NCBI RefSeq assembly: GCF_019968905.1
Contig: NZ_CP079946.1
Span: forward strand, 2,728,001 to 2,792,000
Source of the DNA: Corallococcus sp. EGB
GTDB lineage: Bacteria > Myxococcota > Myxococcia > Myxococcales > Myxococcaceae
Direction: 5' to 3'
Length of the DNA stretch: 64,000 nucleotides
Below, in pieces: positions 8,901 through 20,688 of the stretch (its first letter is position 1; each line of letters opens with the position of its first letter). Position numbers and translations under genes: made by a program. The notes below the pieces were generated by a model. The model had not been told where the DNA came from, made no database searches, and saw only the letters and a program-made list of their open reading frames with translations.

Positions 8901-9297
8901 GCGCGGCCTGCGCTACCTCTACCTGGACGGCCGCACCAAGGACCGCATGGGCAAGGTGGACGAGTACAACCGCCCTGACGGCCCGCCGCTCTTCTTCATC
9001 AGCCTCAAGGCGGGCGGCACCGGCTTGAACCTCACCGCCGCGGACTACGTCATCCACTTCGACCCGTGGTGGAACCCCGCCGTGGAGGACCAGGCCACGG
9101 ACCGGACGCACCGCATCGGCCAGACGCGCGCGGTCATCAGCTACAAGCTGATTACCCGCGGCACGGTGGAGGAGAAGATCCTCAGCCTCCAGCGCCGCAA
9201 GCGCGACCTCGCCGCCGGCGTGCTGGGTGCGGACGGGGACGACATGGGCAGAAACCTCACCGAACAGGACATCCAGGAGCTGTTCACCGAAATCTGA
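5995..9297 (+). CDS. SNF2-family DEAD/DEAH helicase with SWIM zinc finger
   Basis: 1100 residues from GTG 5995. A SWIM zinc finger lies near the N-terminus (C97-x-C99 ... C109-x-H111), followed by a Pro-rich acidic linker, a roughly 450-residue middle region, and the Swi2/Snf2 ATPase core: motif I DDMGLGKT (about residue 660), Ia VAPTSVLANWE, II DEAQ (about 759), III LTGTPLENRLSELW, V FISLKAGGTGLNLT and VI QATDRTHRIGQ (about 1033). Bacterial SNF2 proteins with SWIM domains are ATP-dependent DNA translocases that remodel nucleoprotein complexes; the partner here is unknown. The GTG start is accepted because no better in-frame start with a ribosome site lies downstream before the SWIM domain. 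Confidence 0.93.
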   Translation: MLSEAVPPDQESGALQAVQTTADTRDPLSPQDGLWLRALKAEVQPATFKKGREVAEGRRVFGLTREPERIRAQVAGPSGERYEVALIPGEGKVVSSCTCPVWNTQGPHCEHVVAVALIYAARFRPPPPPQKAAPPPPPPEPEDAPPDDEEEVPPAAMGPDGVSLPALAKVESWLGLSSLPDYEFLYRLTPASSGPGGVNNRHWVVDVRRQDAQTKGPVHVKRLLQAGSRIAPADERIFMVLSRHEHRYDSRIVLSDEDLCEVLELLRQRRVIYRGTPLVYMDQPVRPQIHLESRPDGATAQIELLFPDGVGYPLKDVIVLAGRRTYVIQAQNLHAVEPDFPPRLLRKWLLEPSMSFPSGQLDRVLTFFAAHLPRFRMSLKADDIEVDETVEPRFVLTLEGAAERVKVQLAARYGQTTVAVSPTATHLGYASGVGDDARKLYRRRDEVERAAGKLLLDLGLRYDPGAQAFDATGDVALEFWARGLASLPAEWERYGVQAPKVRLRPKLKPRIRVGMSGVQWFDLDAEFVTDDQAVDLGAVRMWLDSGRKFVPLKDGSFAEADVAEIKRVADLLEEAGAMPGRTRTRLPLHQAVALDLLADLGEFTEVEAKARQAMLSLRESSGVPKVGVPEGLQATLRHYQEAGLSWLWFLRRHGLSGILADDMGLGKTIQSLSLMQKVANDEGRKPSLVVAPTSVLANWEREAERFTPGLKAMVWHGQDRRERAEDLKDMDLVLTSYALVRRDLEQLSQVGFRYVILDEAQNIKNADSATAQACKSLPSETRLALTGTPLENRLSELWSIFDFLMPGFLGSAEGFSDRYEQPIQVANDASAKDRLRRRIQPFIMRRLKTEVAKDLPPKTESVAWCEMEPGQAALYREVLEESRRKVNESIEKVGFKRSRVSILAALMRLRQVCCDPRLLKMPPGTLLPSSAKLERFMQLVDDLVSEGHRALVFSQFTEMLELLKQEAEKRGLRYLYLDGRTKDRMGKVDEYNRPDGPPLFFISLKAGGTGLNLTAADYVIHFDPWWNPAVEDQATDRTHRIGQTRAVISYKLITRGTVEEKILSLQRRKRDLAAGVLGADGDDMGRNLTEQDIQELFTEI

Positions 9298-9403
9298 GGC
9301 CGCCTTGAGCGCGGGAGATGGTTGTGGCGCCAACAGGCCACGCCCTCCCACTCGCCCCCCCTCCGTCCACACGACCCGAACACCTGTGCAGTGTCAGCGA
9401 GAC

Positions 9404-9420
9404 CTGCTAGGGTGTTCAGG
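9404..9420 (+). promoter_or_regulatory. Candidate LexA (SOS) box upstream of recN
   Basis: The 17 bases CTGCTAGGGTGTTCAGG match 15 of 17 positions of the Myxococcus xanthus LexA motif CTRHAMRYBYGTTCAGS as I recall it from the literature, including the whole GTTCAGS end. It also has the CTG-N10-CAG symmetry of E. coli SOS boxes. It lies 35 bases upstream of the recN GTG and overlaps a TAGGGT -10-like hexamer (9408-9413), a good position for repression. Confidence 0.7.
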
Positions 9421-9455
9421 TGTTGGGGCCGTCGTACGGACCGCGGAGGGCGCGC

Positions 9456-11192
9456 GTGCTGCTGGGTCTTCGGATTTCGAACGTAGCGGTGATTGAGGAG
9501 GTGGAGGTCGCGTTCGGCGCGGGCCTCACCGTCCTCACGGGTGAGACGGGGGCCGGCAAGTCCATTCTGGTGGACGCGCTGGGCCTCCTGCTCGGGGGCA
9601 GGGCGGATGCGGACGTCATCCGTGCGGGCTGCGAGGACGCGGCGGTGGAGGGCGTGTTCGCCCGGACGCCGGTGCTGGCCGCGCGCCTGGAGGAACTGGG
9701 CCTCCCGGACCTGGGGGAGGAGGTGCTCGTGCGCCGCGTGCTCGGGCGCACCGGGCGCGGCAAGGTCTACGTCAACGGCGCGCTCGTGACGCTGGGCGTG
9801 CTGGGCAAGCTCACGCGGGGCGCGGTGGACATCGCCGGCCAGCATGAGCACGTCAGCCTCTTCGACCCGGGCCTGCACCGGGTGCTCCTGGACAAGTACG
9901 GCGGCCTGGATGAAGCGCTGGCCGCCTACGGCCGCGAGTGGGCGAACCTGCGCGAAGTGGACTCGCGCATGGACGCGCTGGGCGGCGACGACGCCAAGGT
10001 GCGCGAGCGCGCGGAGTTCCTGCGCTTCCAACTGGACGAAATCACGCGACTGGAGCCGGAGGCCGGCGAGGACGTGAAGCTGGACGCGGAGCGCCGGCGG
10101 CTGGGCAGCGCGCAGAAGCTCAAGCGTCAGGGCGCGGAGGCGGAGCTGCTGGTGTCGGGCGAGGCGCCGTCCGCGCTGGAGATGGTCGGCCGCGCGCTGG
10201 GGCTCGTGCACGAGGGCGTCAAGTGCGACGCGACGCTCCAGCCGGTGGCGCAGTCGCTCAGCACGGCGCTGTCGGAACTGGAGGAGGCCGCGCGCCTGCT
10301 CAACCGCTATGTGGAGGGGCTGGAGTCCGACCCGGGGCGGCTGGGCGAGGTGGAGGAGCGGCTGGACGCGCTCAAGCGGCTGTGCCGCAAGCACGGCACC
10401 ACGCTGGAGGGCGTCCTCAAGAAGCGCGGCGAGCTGGAGGCGGAGCTGGGCACGCTGGAGAACCGGCGCGAAATCCTGGAGGAGCTGAACCAGGAGCGGA
10501 AGCGCGTGGAGGACCGGGCGCGAAAGGCGGCGCTGGCGCTGTCCCGCGCGCGAAAGACGTCCGCGGGCGCCTTCTCCCAGCAGGTGCGCGACGGCCTGGG
10601 CGGGCTGGCCATGGGCAAGGCCGCCTTCGAGGTGCGCGTCACCGCCGGGGAGACGCTGCGCCCGGACGGCCTGGACGAGGTGGAGTTCTTCTTCAGCGCC
10701 AACCCGGGAGAACCGGCGCGGCCCCTGGCCAAGGTGGCCTCGGGCGGTGAGGCGAGCCGCCTGCTGCTCGCGCTCAAGCGTGCACTGGCGGACAGTGACG
10801 CCTGCGGCTGCTACATCCTGGACGAAGCGGACGCGGGCGTCAGCGGCGCCATCGCGGACGTGGTGGGACGGATGATTCGCGAGGTCAGCACCCACCGTCA
10901 GGTGCTGTGCATCACGCACCTGCCGCAGGTGGCGGCGTACGCGGACGCGCACCTGCTCATCAGGAAGAGCGTGAAGGGCGAGCGCACCGTCTCCCAGGTG
11001 CTGCCGCTCGCGGCCGGCGCCGAGCGCACCCAGGAGCTGGCGCGCATGATGTCGGGCGTGGAGGTGACGCGCGAGGCGCTGGGCGCGGCGGAGGCGCTGG
11101 TGCGCTCGGCCCACCGGGCCACGCCCCGCGCGCGGCGGGAATCCGGCCCGGAAGGCAATAGCCCCCGGGGCCGGCTGCGCCGGACGGCCTGA
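9456..11192 (+). CDS. recN: DNA repair protein RecN
   Basis: 578 residues from GTG 9456, which has a GGAGGG ribosome site six bases upstream and gives the family-typical N-terminus MLLGLRISNVAVIEEVEV; the frame also permits GTG 9420 but that overlaps the LexA box. RecN is an SMC-like ATPase that acts in double-strand break repair. Visible: Walker A GETGAGKS (about residues 29-36), long central coiled coils, the ABC signature ASGGEAS (about 428) and Walker B YILDEADAGVSG (about 455), ending with the ITHLPQVAAYAD His-loop. The upstream LexA-like box predicts DNA-damage induction. Confidence 0.97.
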   Translation: MLLGLRISNVAVIEEVEVAFGAGLTVLTGETGAGKSILVDALGLLLGGRADADVIRAGCEDAAVEGVFARTPVLAARLEELGLPDLGEEVLVRRVLGRTGRGKVYVNGALVTLGVLGKLTRGAVDIAGQHEHVSLFDPGLHRVLLDKYGGLDEALAAYGREWANLREVDSRMDALGGDDAKVRERAEFLRFQLDEITRLEPEAGEDVKLDAERRRLGSAQKLKRQGAEAELLVSGEAPSALEMVGRALGLVHEGVKCDATLQPVAQSLSTALSELEEAARLLNRYVEGLESDPGRLGEVEERLDALKRLCRKHGTTLEGVLKKRGELEAELGTLENRREILEELNQERKRVEDRARKAALALSRARKTSAGAFSQQVRDGLGGLAMGKAAFEVRVTAGETLRPDGLDEVEFFFSANPGEPARPLAKVASGGEASRLLLALKRALADSDACGCYILDEADAGVSGAIADVVGRMIREVSTHRQVLCITHLPQVAAYADAHLLIRKSVKGERTVSQVLPLAAGAERTQELARMMSGVEVTREALGAAEALVRSAHRATPRARRESGPEGNSPRGRLRRTA

Positions 11193-11233
11193 AATGGCGG
11201 CCTACAAGGTAGGGGTGACCCAGGGGGAGGGGC

Positions 11234-12100
11234 ATGACGCACCGCAAGTTTTCGTGCGCGTCCTTGCCCCCACTTATGGGCTCACATAGCATCCGGCGCG
11301 TGTCCAGCACCGCAGGGCAGACCGCGGCCCCCCGCCATAAAGTCATCTCCGCTGGCCTGACGGACGTCGGGCGCAAGCGCAATCACAACGAGGACAGCTT
11401 CCTCATTGACGATGAGCTCCAGCTCTACGTCGTGGCGGACGGCATGGGTGGGCACGCGGGTGGCGGTACCGCGTCGCGCATCGCCGTCGAGACCATCGAC
11501 AAGGAGCTGCGGCGCGCGCGTGAAGGGCGGGACAACCCCTTCATCAGTGTTCCCAACCTCCAGGAGTCACCCATCCCGGAAGCGCTCCGGAGCGCGGTGG
11601 AGAAGGCCTGTCAGGCCATCTACCTCACCGCCCAGGACGACGCGCGCCTGTCCGGCATGGGCACGACGGTCATCTCCCTGGTGGTCCGCGACGAGCACGC
11701 CTTCTTCGCCCACGTGGGCGACAGTCGCGCGTACCTCATCCGCGGGGACCTCATCCAGCAGATCTCCGAGGACCACTCGCTGGTCAACGAGCAGATCAAG
11801 GCGGGGATGATCACCCCGGAAGAGGCCAAGCACTCCCGCTACAAGAACATCATCACCCGCTCCGTGGGCTTCGAAGAGGAGGTCCAGGTGGACGTGATGG
11901 GGCTCGTGTCGGAGCCCGGTGACGTGTTCCTGCTCTGCTCGGACGGCCTCGCGAACATGCTCGAGGACCGCGAAATCCACGACGCCGTCGCGCGCCACGC
12001 CAACCTGGATGAAGTGCCCAAGCACCTCATCGACCTGGCCAACGACCGCGGCGGCGACGACAACATCAGCGTCATCGTGGTGCGCATGCAGGGTGGGTAG
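11234..12100 (+). CDS. PP2C-family serine/threonine phosphatase
   Basis: 288 residues if started at ATG 11234, which has a GGGGGAGGGG stretch just upstream; ATG 11276 or GTG 11300 would shorten it and also keep the whole domain. The bacterial PP2C (Stp/PrpC-type) core is complete: GLTDVGRKRNHNEDSF, VVADGMGGHAGGG, GMGTTVISLVV, FAHVGDSRAYLIRG, LLCSDGLANML and DRGGDDNISVIVV, which include all the metal-binding Asp residues. It removes phosphate from Ser/Thr in proteins, opposing Hanks-type kinases, which are abundant in myxobacteria. It is cytoplasmic; no transmembrane segment is seen. Confidence 0.93.
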   Translation: MTHRKFSCASLPPLMGSHSIRRVSSTAGQTAAPRHKVISAGLTDVGRKRNHNEDSFLIDDELQLYVVADGMGGHAGGGTASRIAVETIDKELRRAREGRDNPFISVPNLQESPIPEALRSAVEKACQAIYLTAQDDARLSGMGTTVISLVVRDEHAFFAHVGDSRAYLIRGDLIQQISEDHSLVNEQIKAGMITPEEAKHSRYKNIITRSVGFEEEVQVDVMGLVSEPGDVFLLCSDGLANMLEDREIHDAVARHANLDEVPKHLIDLANDRGGDDNISVIVVRMQGG

Positions 12101-12148
12101 GGCCCGGACTCCGCGGCGCGATGGGGCGTGCCCGGGAGTCTGTTGACC

Positions 12149-12175
12149 TTGACACTCTTCAAATGCGGATGATAG
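12149..12175 (+). promoter_or_regulatory. Possible sigma-70 type promoter
   Basis: TTGACA at 12149-12154 (preceded by a second TTGACC at 12143) and TGATAG at 12170-12175, separated by 15 bases. The spacer is short, so confidence is low. It would serve the M23 endopeptidase gene with a 5' leader of about 145 bases. Confidence 0.35.
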
Positions 12176-12190
12176 CTGCCCAAACCTTTC

Positions 12191-12216
12191 CACCCACTGA
12201 GAATCACCAGTGGGTG
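12191..12216. repeat. Perfect 9-bp inverted repeat in the leader of the M23 gene
   Basis: CACCCACTG (12191-12199) and CAGTGGGTG (12208-12216) form a perfect nine-base stem around an eight-base loop. There is no T-run, so it is not a typical intrinsic terminator. It may be an operator or a leader hairpin between the putative promoter and the GTG at 12326. Confidence 0.55.
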
Positions 12217-12325
12217 ACGGTGAGGGAGGGGCGGCGGGCGGGGGAGGTGTTGCGCGCGCGGGGAGCGACTTAGCTTCTGGCGCCGGAAGTCCCACGTTGC
12301 GAAAGAGTTTCCCCAGGAGTGGTCC

Positions 12326-13243
12326 GTGGCCAAAAAGTCCTTCACCCTGATGGTCATCCCGGACCACGACGCTCCGGTGAAGCGCTACACCATCCAGCGC
12401 TCCTGGCTGACGCAGGTGGGCATGGGGCTGATGCTGGTGGCGGGCCTCGGCGTCGGTGCGAGCATCCACTACCTCCAGGTGGCGGCGGACGCGGCGGAGA
12501 ACCGCATCCTGCGTGAGGAGAACCTCACGCTGCGCACGCAGCTGAAGTCGGTGCGCGAGCGCATCGAGCACATCGGTTCGACGCTGGACCGCGTGGAGCG
12601 CTTCGACCAGAAGCTGCGCGCGGTGACGCTGCTGTCGGATCCGCAGCGCAACCTGGCCATGGGCCCCACGGAGCCGGAGACCAGCACCACGGCGCCCGCC
12701 ACGGACACGCAGTTCACCCAGCTGACCACCACGGACACGCCGAAGATGATGCTGAGCCGCCTGGACCGGCTCTCCGCGGAGGCGACCCGTCAGGAGCTGA
12801 GCCTCCAGGACCTGCAGGCCTACTTCCAGGACCAGAAGTCGCTGCTCGCCTCCACGCCGTCGGTGTGGCCGGCGCGCGGCTGGGTGACCAGCGATTTCGG
12901 CCAGCGCCTGGACCCGTACACGGCGGACCGCGTGACGCACGCGGGCCTGGACATCGCGGCGCCGCACGGCAAGGAGGTCACCGCGCCGTCGGACGGCACG
13001 GTGGTGTTCGCGGGGCTGGAGGGCGGGTACGGCAACGTGCTCGTCATCGACCACGGCTACGGCATCAAGACGCGCTACGGCCACCTGTCCAAGATTCTGG
13101 TGAAGGCCGGGGACCGGGTGAAGCGCGGCTCGCCCATCGCGAACGTGGGCAACACCGGCCGCTCCACCGGCCCGCACCTGCACTACGAAGTGCGCGTGAA
13201 CGGCGTGCCGCAGAACCCGCGCAAGTTCATCCTCGAAGAGTAG
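12326..13243 (+). CDS. Membrane-anchored M23 peptidoglycan endopeptidase with coiled coil
   Basis: 305 residues from GTG 12326, with AGGAG upstream. A short cytoplasmic N-terminus is followed by a transmembrane helix (about residues 29-47), a coiled coil (about 50-95), a Thr-rich linker and a LytM/M23 domain. All zinc ligands of an active enzyme are present: H205 and D209 in THAGLD, and H284/H286 in GPHLHYE. The enzyme should therefore cut peptide cross-links in the periplasmic wall; the architecture resembles DipM/NlpD-class and bactofilin-linked M23 proteins. It ends 34 bases from the convergent gene, with a GGCGCC...GGCGCC hairpin between them (13244-13263). Confidence 0.93.
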   Translation: MAKKSFTLMVIPDHDAPVKRYTIQRSWLTQVGMGLMLVAGLGVGASIHYLQVAADAAENRILREENLTLRTQLKSVRERIEHIGSTLDRVERFDQKLRAVTLLSDPQRNLAMGPTEPETSTTAPATDTQFTQLTTTDTPKMMLSRLDRLSAEATRQELSLQDLQAYFQDQKSLLASTPSVWPARGWVTSDFGQRLDPYTADRVTHAGLDIAAPHGKEVTAPSDGTVVFAGLEGGYGNVLVIDHGYGIKTRYGHLSKILVKAGDRVKRGSPIANVGNTGRSTGPHLHYEVRVNGVPQNPRKFILEE

Positions 13244-13277
13244 GCGCCGAAGGGGAGGCGCCGGGGTGCCCGCGCGC

Positions 13278-13982
13278 TCAGGTCCCTTCCGGCTCCGGGA
13301 GGAACGCATCCAGGCGCAGGCGCCGCCGCTGCAGGCCGTGCGTCCGCCCGGTCCGCTCCATGATGTAGGCCCGCTCCACCTCCGCCCACAGGAGCGGCCC
13401 CAGCACCTGCCAGTGTGACGGCTGGTGCACCGTCAGCTCCAGCAGCGCCACGGTGAAGCCCGGCACGTCGGTGTCGGAGGCGCCCGGAGGCAGCGCGGGG
13501 CGCAGGTCCTCCGCCAGCTTCGCGCGCGTCGCGTCCGCGCTGTCCTCGCGCACGGTGAGCTGGGACGTGGGCAACAGCAGCGCCGCGAAGCCGTCCGGCT
13601 GGAAGCGAACGATGCGCGCGCCCGGGTACTGCGCGGCCAGTGACGCCACGGTGGCCTTGAGCAGCGCGTCCCCGGCGGGGAAGCCGAAGCGCGCGTTGAA
13701 GAGGATCATCTGCTTCACGTCCACCATCACCGCGCCCACGCGCCAGCCGTCGTGGTGCGCGTGCGTGGACAGGTCGAACTCCTCCTTGAGGAGCGAGCCC
13801 TGGGTGAGCGCCAGCACGTGCATGGCGCCGGTGGCGTCCGGTTGGCCTCGCCGGCGCTGCTCGGCGGCGATGAGCTCCTGGGCGGCGGCTTGCGGCGCCT
13901 CCTGGGCGTGCCCCGGGCGCGCGGCCCGGGGATGGAGGGCGACGAGGGCGGTGGCGGTGGCGTCGTCGATTGTGTAGGGCAT
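13278..13982 (-). CDS. Degenerate GGDEF-like domain protein
   Basis: 234 residues. I recognise a GGDEF fold by pattern: AVMVDVKQMILFNARFGFPAGDALL (about residues 84-108) corresponds to the Asp-x-Asp...FKxxND..GHxxGDxxL block, and RFQPDGFAALLLP (126-138) corresponds to R.GGDEFAVLLP. The catalytic GGDEF motif is replaced by QPDGF (residues 128-132) and the second metal Asp is not evident, so cyclic di-GMP synthesis is unlikely. No sensory domain or membrane segment is visible. It could be a structural or nucleotide-binding relic that controls another protein. The N-terminal 45 residues are Ala-rich and low in complexity. Convergent with the M23 gene; no operon partner. Confidence 0.72.
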   Translation of the reverse strand: MPYTIDDATATALVALHPRAARPGHAQEAPQAAAQELIAAEQRRRGQPDATGAMHVLALTQGSLLKEEFDLSTHAHHDGWRVGAVMVDVKQMILFNARFGFPAGDALLKATVASLAAQYPGARIVRFQPDGFAALLLPTSQLTVREDSADATRAKLAEDLRPALPPGASDTDVPGFTVALLELTVHQPSHWQVLGPLLWAEVERAYIMERTGRTHGLQRRRLRLDAFLPEPEGT

Positions 13983-14057
13983 CGTGTCCGCGTGTGTAGC
14001 GCGGACCGGCCCCGGGCGCAGGAAAGCGGCGCTCGGCGCCCTCCTCGGCCGCTCCTT

Positions 14058-15353
14058 TCAGCGCATGCGGTGCGCTGTCACCGTCACCTCGTCCCGGTCA
14101 TGGTAGAGCTGGCGGACGGTGAGGCCCTCCCAGCCCCCGTCCTCCTCGAGCGTCTGGCGCACCCGCAGGAGCAGGGGGTTCTTGTCCTTCATGGGCAGCT
14201 TGATGTTGGCCACCAGGTTGCGGGCCCAGCGGCGCCGGCCCCACTTGGCCAACAGCTGCGCCACCTCCAGGGGCCGCCACGCCATGTCGCAGAAGAGCCA
14301 GTCCGCGGGCTCCTCCGGGGCGTAGGCGAAGGCGCTCTCCTGCACGTGCTGGACGCGCGGGTTCCTGGCCAGCTCCGGCATCAGCTTCGCGGGGTCCACC
14401 GCCACCACCCGCGCCCCGCGCGCCACCAGCCGCTGCGTCCAGCCGCCGGGCGCCGCACCCAGGTCCACGCAGACGTCGCCGCGCCCGGGCTCGTGCGCCA
14501 GCCCGTCCAGCGCCTCCTCCAGCTTCATGGCCGCGCGAGAGGGGGACTCGCCCGCGCGCTTCATCCGCCGCCGCCCGCCCGGAGCGAGCGACAGGGCCTC
14601 GCGGGCGCTCACCGCGGTCAGCATCAGCACCCCGTCCGGCGCGACGCACAGGCCCACCAGCAGGGCCCCCGCCTCCTTCGCGCGGTGGTCGTCCTCCAGG
14701 GTGCGTCCCGAAGGGAGCGCGGTCCGCACCGCCGCCTCCAGCGCCTCCGCGCGGCCCGCCTGCGTGTTGCCCCTCGCGCTGTCCGGCGTGTAGGCGCGAA
14801 GGAGCCAGGGCACGCGCGAGGGCAGCTCCGACAGCGCACCCAGGATGTCTTCCACCGGCACCTGTGCCCCACCCGGAGGCGCCCACGTGGCGATGACCTT
14901 CTCCGCCGCCCGGCCAAAGGCGGGGGGCACGTCCGGCCGGCGCTCGGACTCCACCAGGGCCGGCCCCAACAGGCGCGGGCCCGCGCCCGCCCAGGTCAGC
15001 TCCTCGAAGAGGTGCGGCTCGAAGCCCTCCCGGCACGTCCACAGCCACCGGCCCGGCTGGGCCGCCAGCGTCTGTGCGGGCATGGAGGGTACTCGCGCCC
15101 GAGGTGGGATGCGTGGCGGGGGCGACGCGGTGGGCGCCGGGGCTGCGCGTCCGGGCCCACCAGCACGAGGGGTGGAAGGGGGCTTGCCGCCGGCGCGGGG
15201 GCCGGGCCTGGTGCCGGGCCTGCCGCCCGAGGGAGGACCGGCGCGGGGGGCCTTGCCGGGCCGGGAGGAGGTGCCTGGCCGACGAGGGCCCGGGGAGGAG
15301 CGCCCGGATGAAGTCTTCGCGGCGCGGGGAGGGTGTTTCTGCTTAGGGGACAT
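14058..15353 (-). CDS. rlmM: RlmM-like SAM-dependent 2'-O-methyltransferase with basic N-terminal tail
   Basis: 431 residues from ATG 15353, or 341 from ATG 15083; no ribosome site decides. The C-terminal RrmJ/FtsJ-type fold shows AAMKLEEAL (first catalytic Lys), [11 protein letters not shown] (SAM site), FCDMAWRP (Asp), NIKLPMKDK (second Lys) and DRDEVTV (Glu), that is the K-D-K-E tetrad of 2'-O-ribose methyltransferases. The domain in front ([19 protein letters not shown]) matches the THUMP-like N-terminal part of RlmM, which methylates C2498 of 23S rRNA in E. coli. The optional first 90 residues are almost only Pro, Gly, Arg, Lys, Ser and Ala, like the disordered tails of RNA-binding proteins. 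Divergent from secA. Confidence 0.85.
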   Translation of the reverse strand: MSPKQKHPPRAAKTSSGRSSPGPRRPGTSSRPGKAPRAGPPSGGRPGTRPGPRAGGKPPSTPRAGGPGRAAPAPTASPPPRIPPRARVPSMPAQTLAAQPGRWLWTCREGFEPHLFEELTWAGAGPRLLGPALVESERRPDVPPAFGRAAEKVIATWAPPGGAQVPVEDILGALSELPSRVPWLLRAYTPDSARGNTQAGRAEALEAAVRTALPSGRTLEDDHRAKEAGALLVGLCVAPDGVLMLTAVSAREALSLAPGGRRRMKRAGESPSRAAMKLEEALDGLAHEPGRGDVCVDLGAAPGGWTQRLVARGARVVAVDPAKLMPELARNPRVQHVQESAFAYAPEEPADWLFCDMAWRPLEVAQLLAKWGRRRWARNLVANIKLPMKDKNPLLLRVRQTLEEDGGWEGLTVRQLYHDRDEVTVTAHRMR

Positions 15354-15520
15354 TGCGTGGACTCGGTTCCGCTTTACTCTGGGCCACCGCGCGCCGGGCG
15401 GCCAGCCGAGAGGAAGTTTCGGGGGGCGCGCGTGGTTTCCGTCTGGTTCTCCCTTACATCTCCTGGGAATTCCCTTCACTCGCCGCGCTCCTTCGAGGAT
15501 CCTCCGGCGAGAGAGCCAAC

Positions 15521-18343
<2,823 letters not shown>

Positions 18344-18346
18344 GGC

Positions 18347-18680
18347 CCTGAAGTCCTGATGGAAGCGCCCTCCGGCGCGGTCGCCCTCCCTGTCCCAGGG
18401 GAGCGGGGCCGCGCCGGTCGCCTTCCTGGAGGGGAGGGGGGCGGCCCCGGGGCGCGAGGGGCCGCACGGAGGGAGTCCCGAAGCTTGCGCCCCTCTGGAG
18501 CGTTCTGCTAAGGACGCCGCGCCCCGTTATAGAGGGGCCGGGCTTCACCGCCCGAGGCAGTCGGCAGCACCCACTACTCACACGCGTGTCACCGGTCCCC
18601 GGTGCCCCTCCACGGTGGAGGGGCCAGGACTGGCAGCTGTCTCAACGCGCGTGGCGGAACAACCGGAAGGTACACGCACC
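18347..18680 (+). other. secA-rpsB intergenic region / rpsB leader
   Basis: 334 bases without a gene. The first half is GC-rich with no clear terminator. A TATAGA hexamer at 18528-18533 with a weak TTCTGC 19 bases upstream may be the rpsB promoter. The second half contains a strong hairpin (18604-18624), given separately, and the GGAAGG ribosome site of rpsB at 18665-18670. Confidence 0.5.
18604..18624 (+). promoter_or_regulatory. Hairpin in the rpsB mRNA leader
   Basis: GCCCCTCCA (18604-18612), loop CGG, TGGAGGGGC (18616-18624): nine perfect base pairs. It is not followed by a T-run, so it is not a terminator. It lies 57 bases upstream of the rpsB start. In many bacteria S2 represses its own mRNA through leader structure, so this is a candidate S2-binding or stability element; that role is inference. 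Confidence 0.5.
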
Positions 18681-19655
<975 letters not shown>

Positions 19656-19696
19656 CCCGCCCGTCCTCATCGCTTCCCCACGCAGCTTCCGGAGTC

Positions 19697-19744
19697 GGCC
19701 GGGCGGCACCTTTCAAGGCCCGCTGTCCGGCCGTCTCCGTTTTT
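19697..19744 (+). terminator. Attenuator-like hairpin between rpsB and tsf
   Basis: GGCCGG (19697-19702) pairs with CCGGCC (19727-19732), extended inside by GCGG/CCGC with a three-base bulge, and a run of five T follows at 19740-19744. It lies in the 178-base gap between rpsB and tsf. A partial terminator in this gap would set the S2:EF-Ts ratio, as known for E. coli rpsB-tsf. Confidence 0.5.
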
Positions 19745-19833
19745 CGTTCCAGCGGTTTTCCCCCCTTTGAACTCAGGCCTCCGCCCCCGGCGCACGCCGC
19801 CAGGCTCGGAGCAGACGAAGAAAGAGACACGAC

Positions 19834-20487
19834 ATGGCTGAAATCACCGCCCAGATGGTGAAGGACCTCCGCGAGCGCACCAACGCCGGCATGATGGACT
19901 GCAAGAAGGCGCTGGCCGAGTCCGGTGGCGACTTCGAGAAGGCCGCCGAGTGGCTGCGCAAGAAGGGCATCTCCAAGGCCGAGGGCAAGGCCGGCCGCGT
20001 CGCCGCCGAAGGCGTCGTGACCTCCTACATTCACGGCGGCCGCATCGGCGTCATCGTGGAGGTCAACTGCGAGACGGACTTCGTCGCTCGCAACCCGGAC
20101 TTCCAGGACCTGGCGAAGGAAGTGGCCATGCAGATCGCCGCGGCCAACCCCAAGTACGTCCGCCGCGAGGAGGTCCCCTCCGAGGCGATGGACAAGGAGA
20201 AGGAGATCCAGCGCGAGCTGCTCAAGCAGCAGGGCAAGCCCGAGGCGATGCTGGAGAAGATCCTCGTGGGCAAGATGGAGAAGTACTACGAGGGCGTCTG
20301 CCTGGTGGATCAGCTCTGGGTGAAGGACGACAAGAAGAAGGTCGGCGAGATGATCAACGAGCGCGCCGCCAAGATTGGCGAGAAGGTCTCCGTGCGCCGC
20401 TTCGTCCGCTACGAGGTGGGCGAGGGCATCGAGAAGAAGAAGGACGACCTGGCCGCCGAGGTCGCCAAGACGCTGGGCCAGGCGTAG
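19834..20487 (+). CDS. tsf: Translation elongation factor Ts
   Basis: 217 residues, the shorter EF-Ts form. It catalyses GDP release from EF-Tu. Visible: the N-terminal UBA-like segment (AQMVKDLRERTNAGMMDCKKAL), the TDFV motif in VEVNCETDFVARNPDF that inserts near the EF-Tu nucleotide site, and the C-terminal VRRFVRYEVGEGIEKK. The ATG is preceded by AAAGAGA. It follows rpsB after an attenuator-like hairpin. Confidence 0.98.
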   Translation: MAEITAQMVKDLRERTNAGMMDCKKALAESGGDFEKAAEWLRKKGISKAEGKAGRVAAEGVVTSYIHGGRIGVIVEVNCETDFVARNPDFQDLAKEVAMQIAAANPKYVRREEVPSEAMDKEKEIQRELLKQQGKPEAMLEKILVGKMEKYYEGVCLVDQLWVKDDKKKVGEMINERAAKIGEKVSVRRFVRYEVGEGIEKKKDDLAAEVAKTLGQA

Positions 20488-20688
20488 AGCCTCCCGCCGT
20501 CCCGCGGTCCCCCTGGGTCGCGTGCCCGGAGTTCTTCCTCACAACAGGGGAAGGGCGCCGGGGGCGCGGCCCTTGGTATTCCAGGACCCGCTCCACTCGC
20601 GTCCGTCCGCCCGGCACCGGACGGTGCGGCGCGCGTCACGACTTCCGTCGTTGCTTGGGCGCGGGGCGGGGGATAGAAGCGGACGCGT

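Noticed and set aside
5998-9372. 1124-codon open frame on the minus strand opposite the SNF2 gene
   Set aside because: Translation is low in complexity and rich in Arg, Ala, Leu, His and Val, without any domain; it is the usual antisense shadow of a GC-rich gene.
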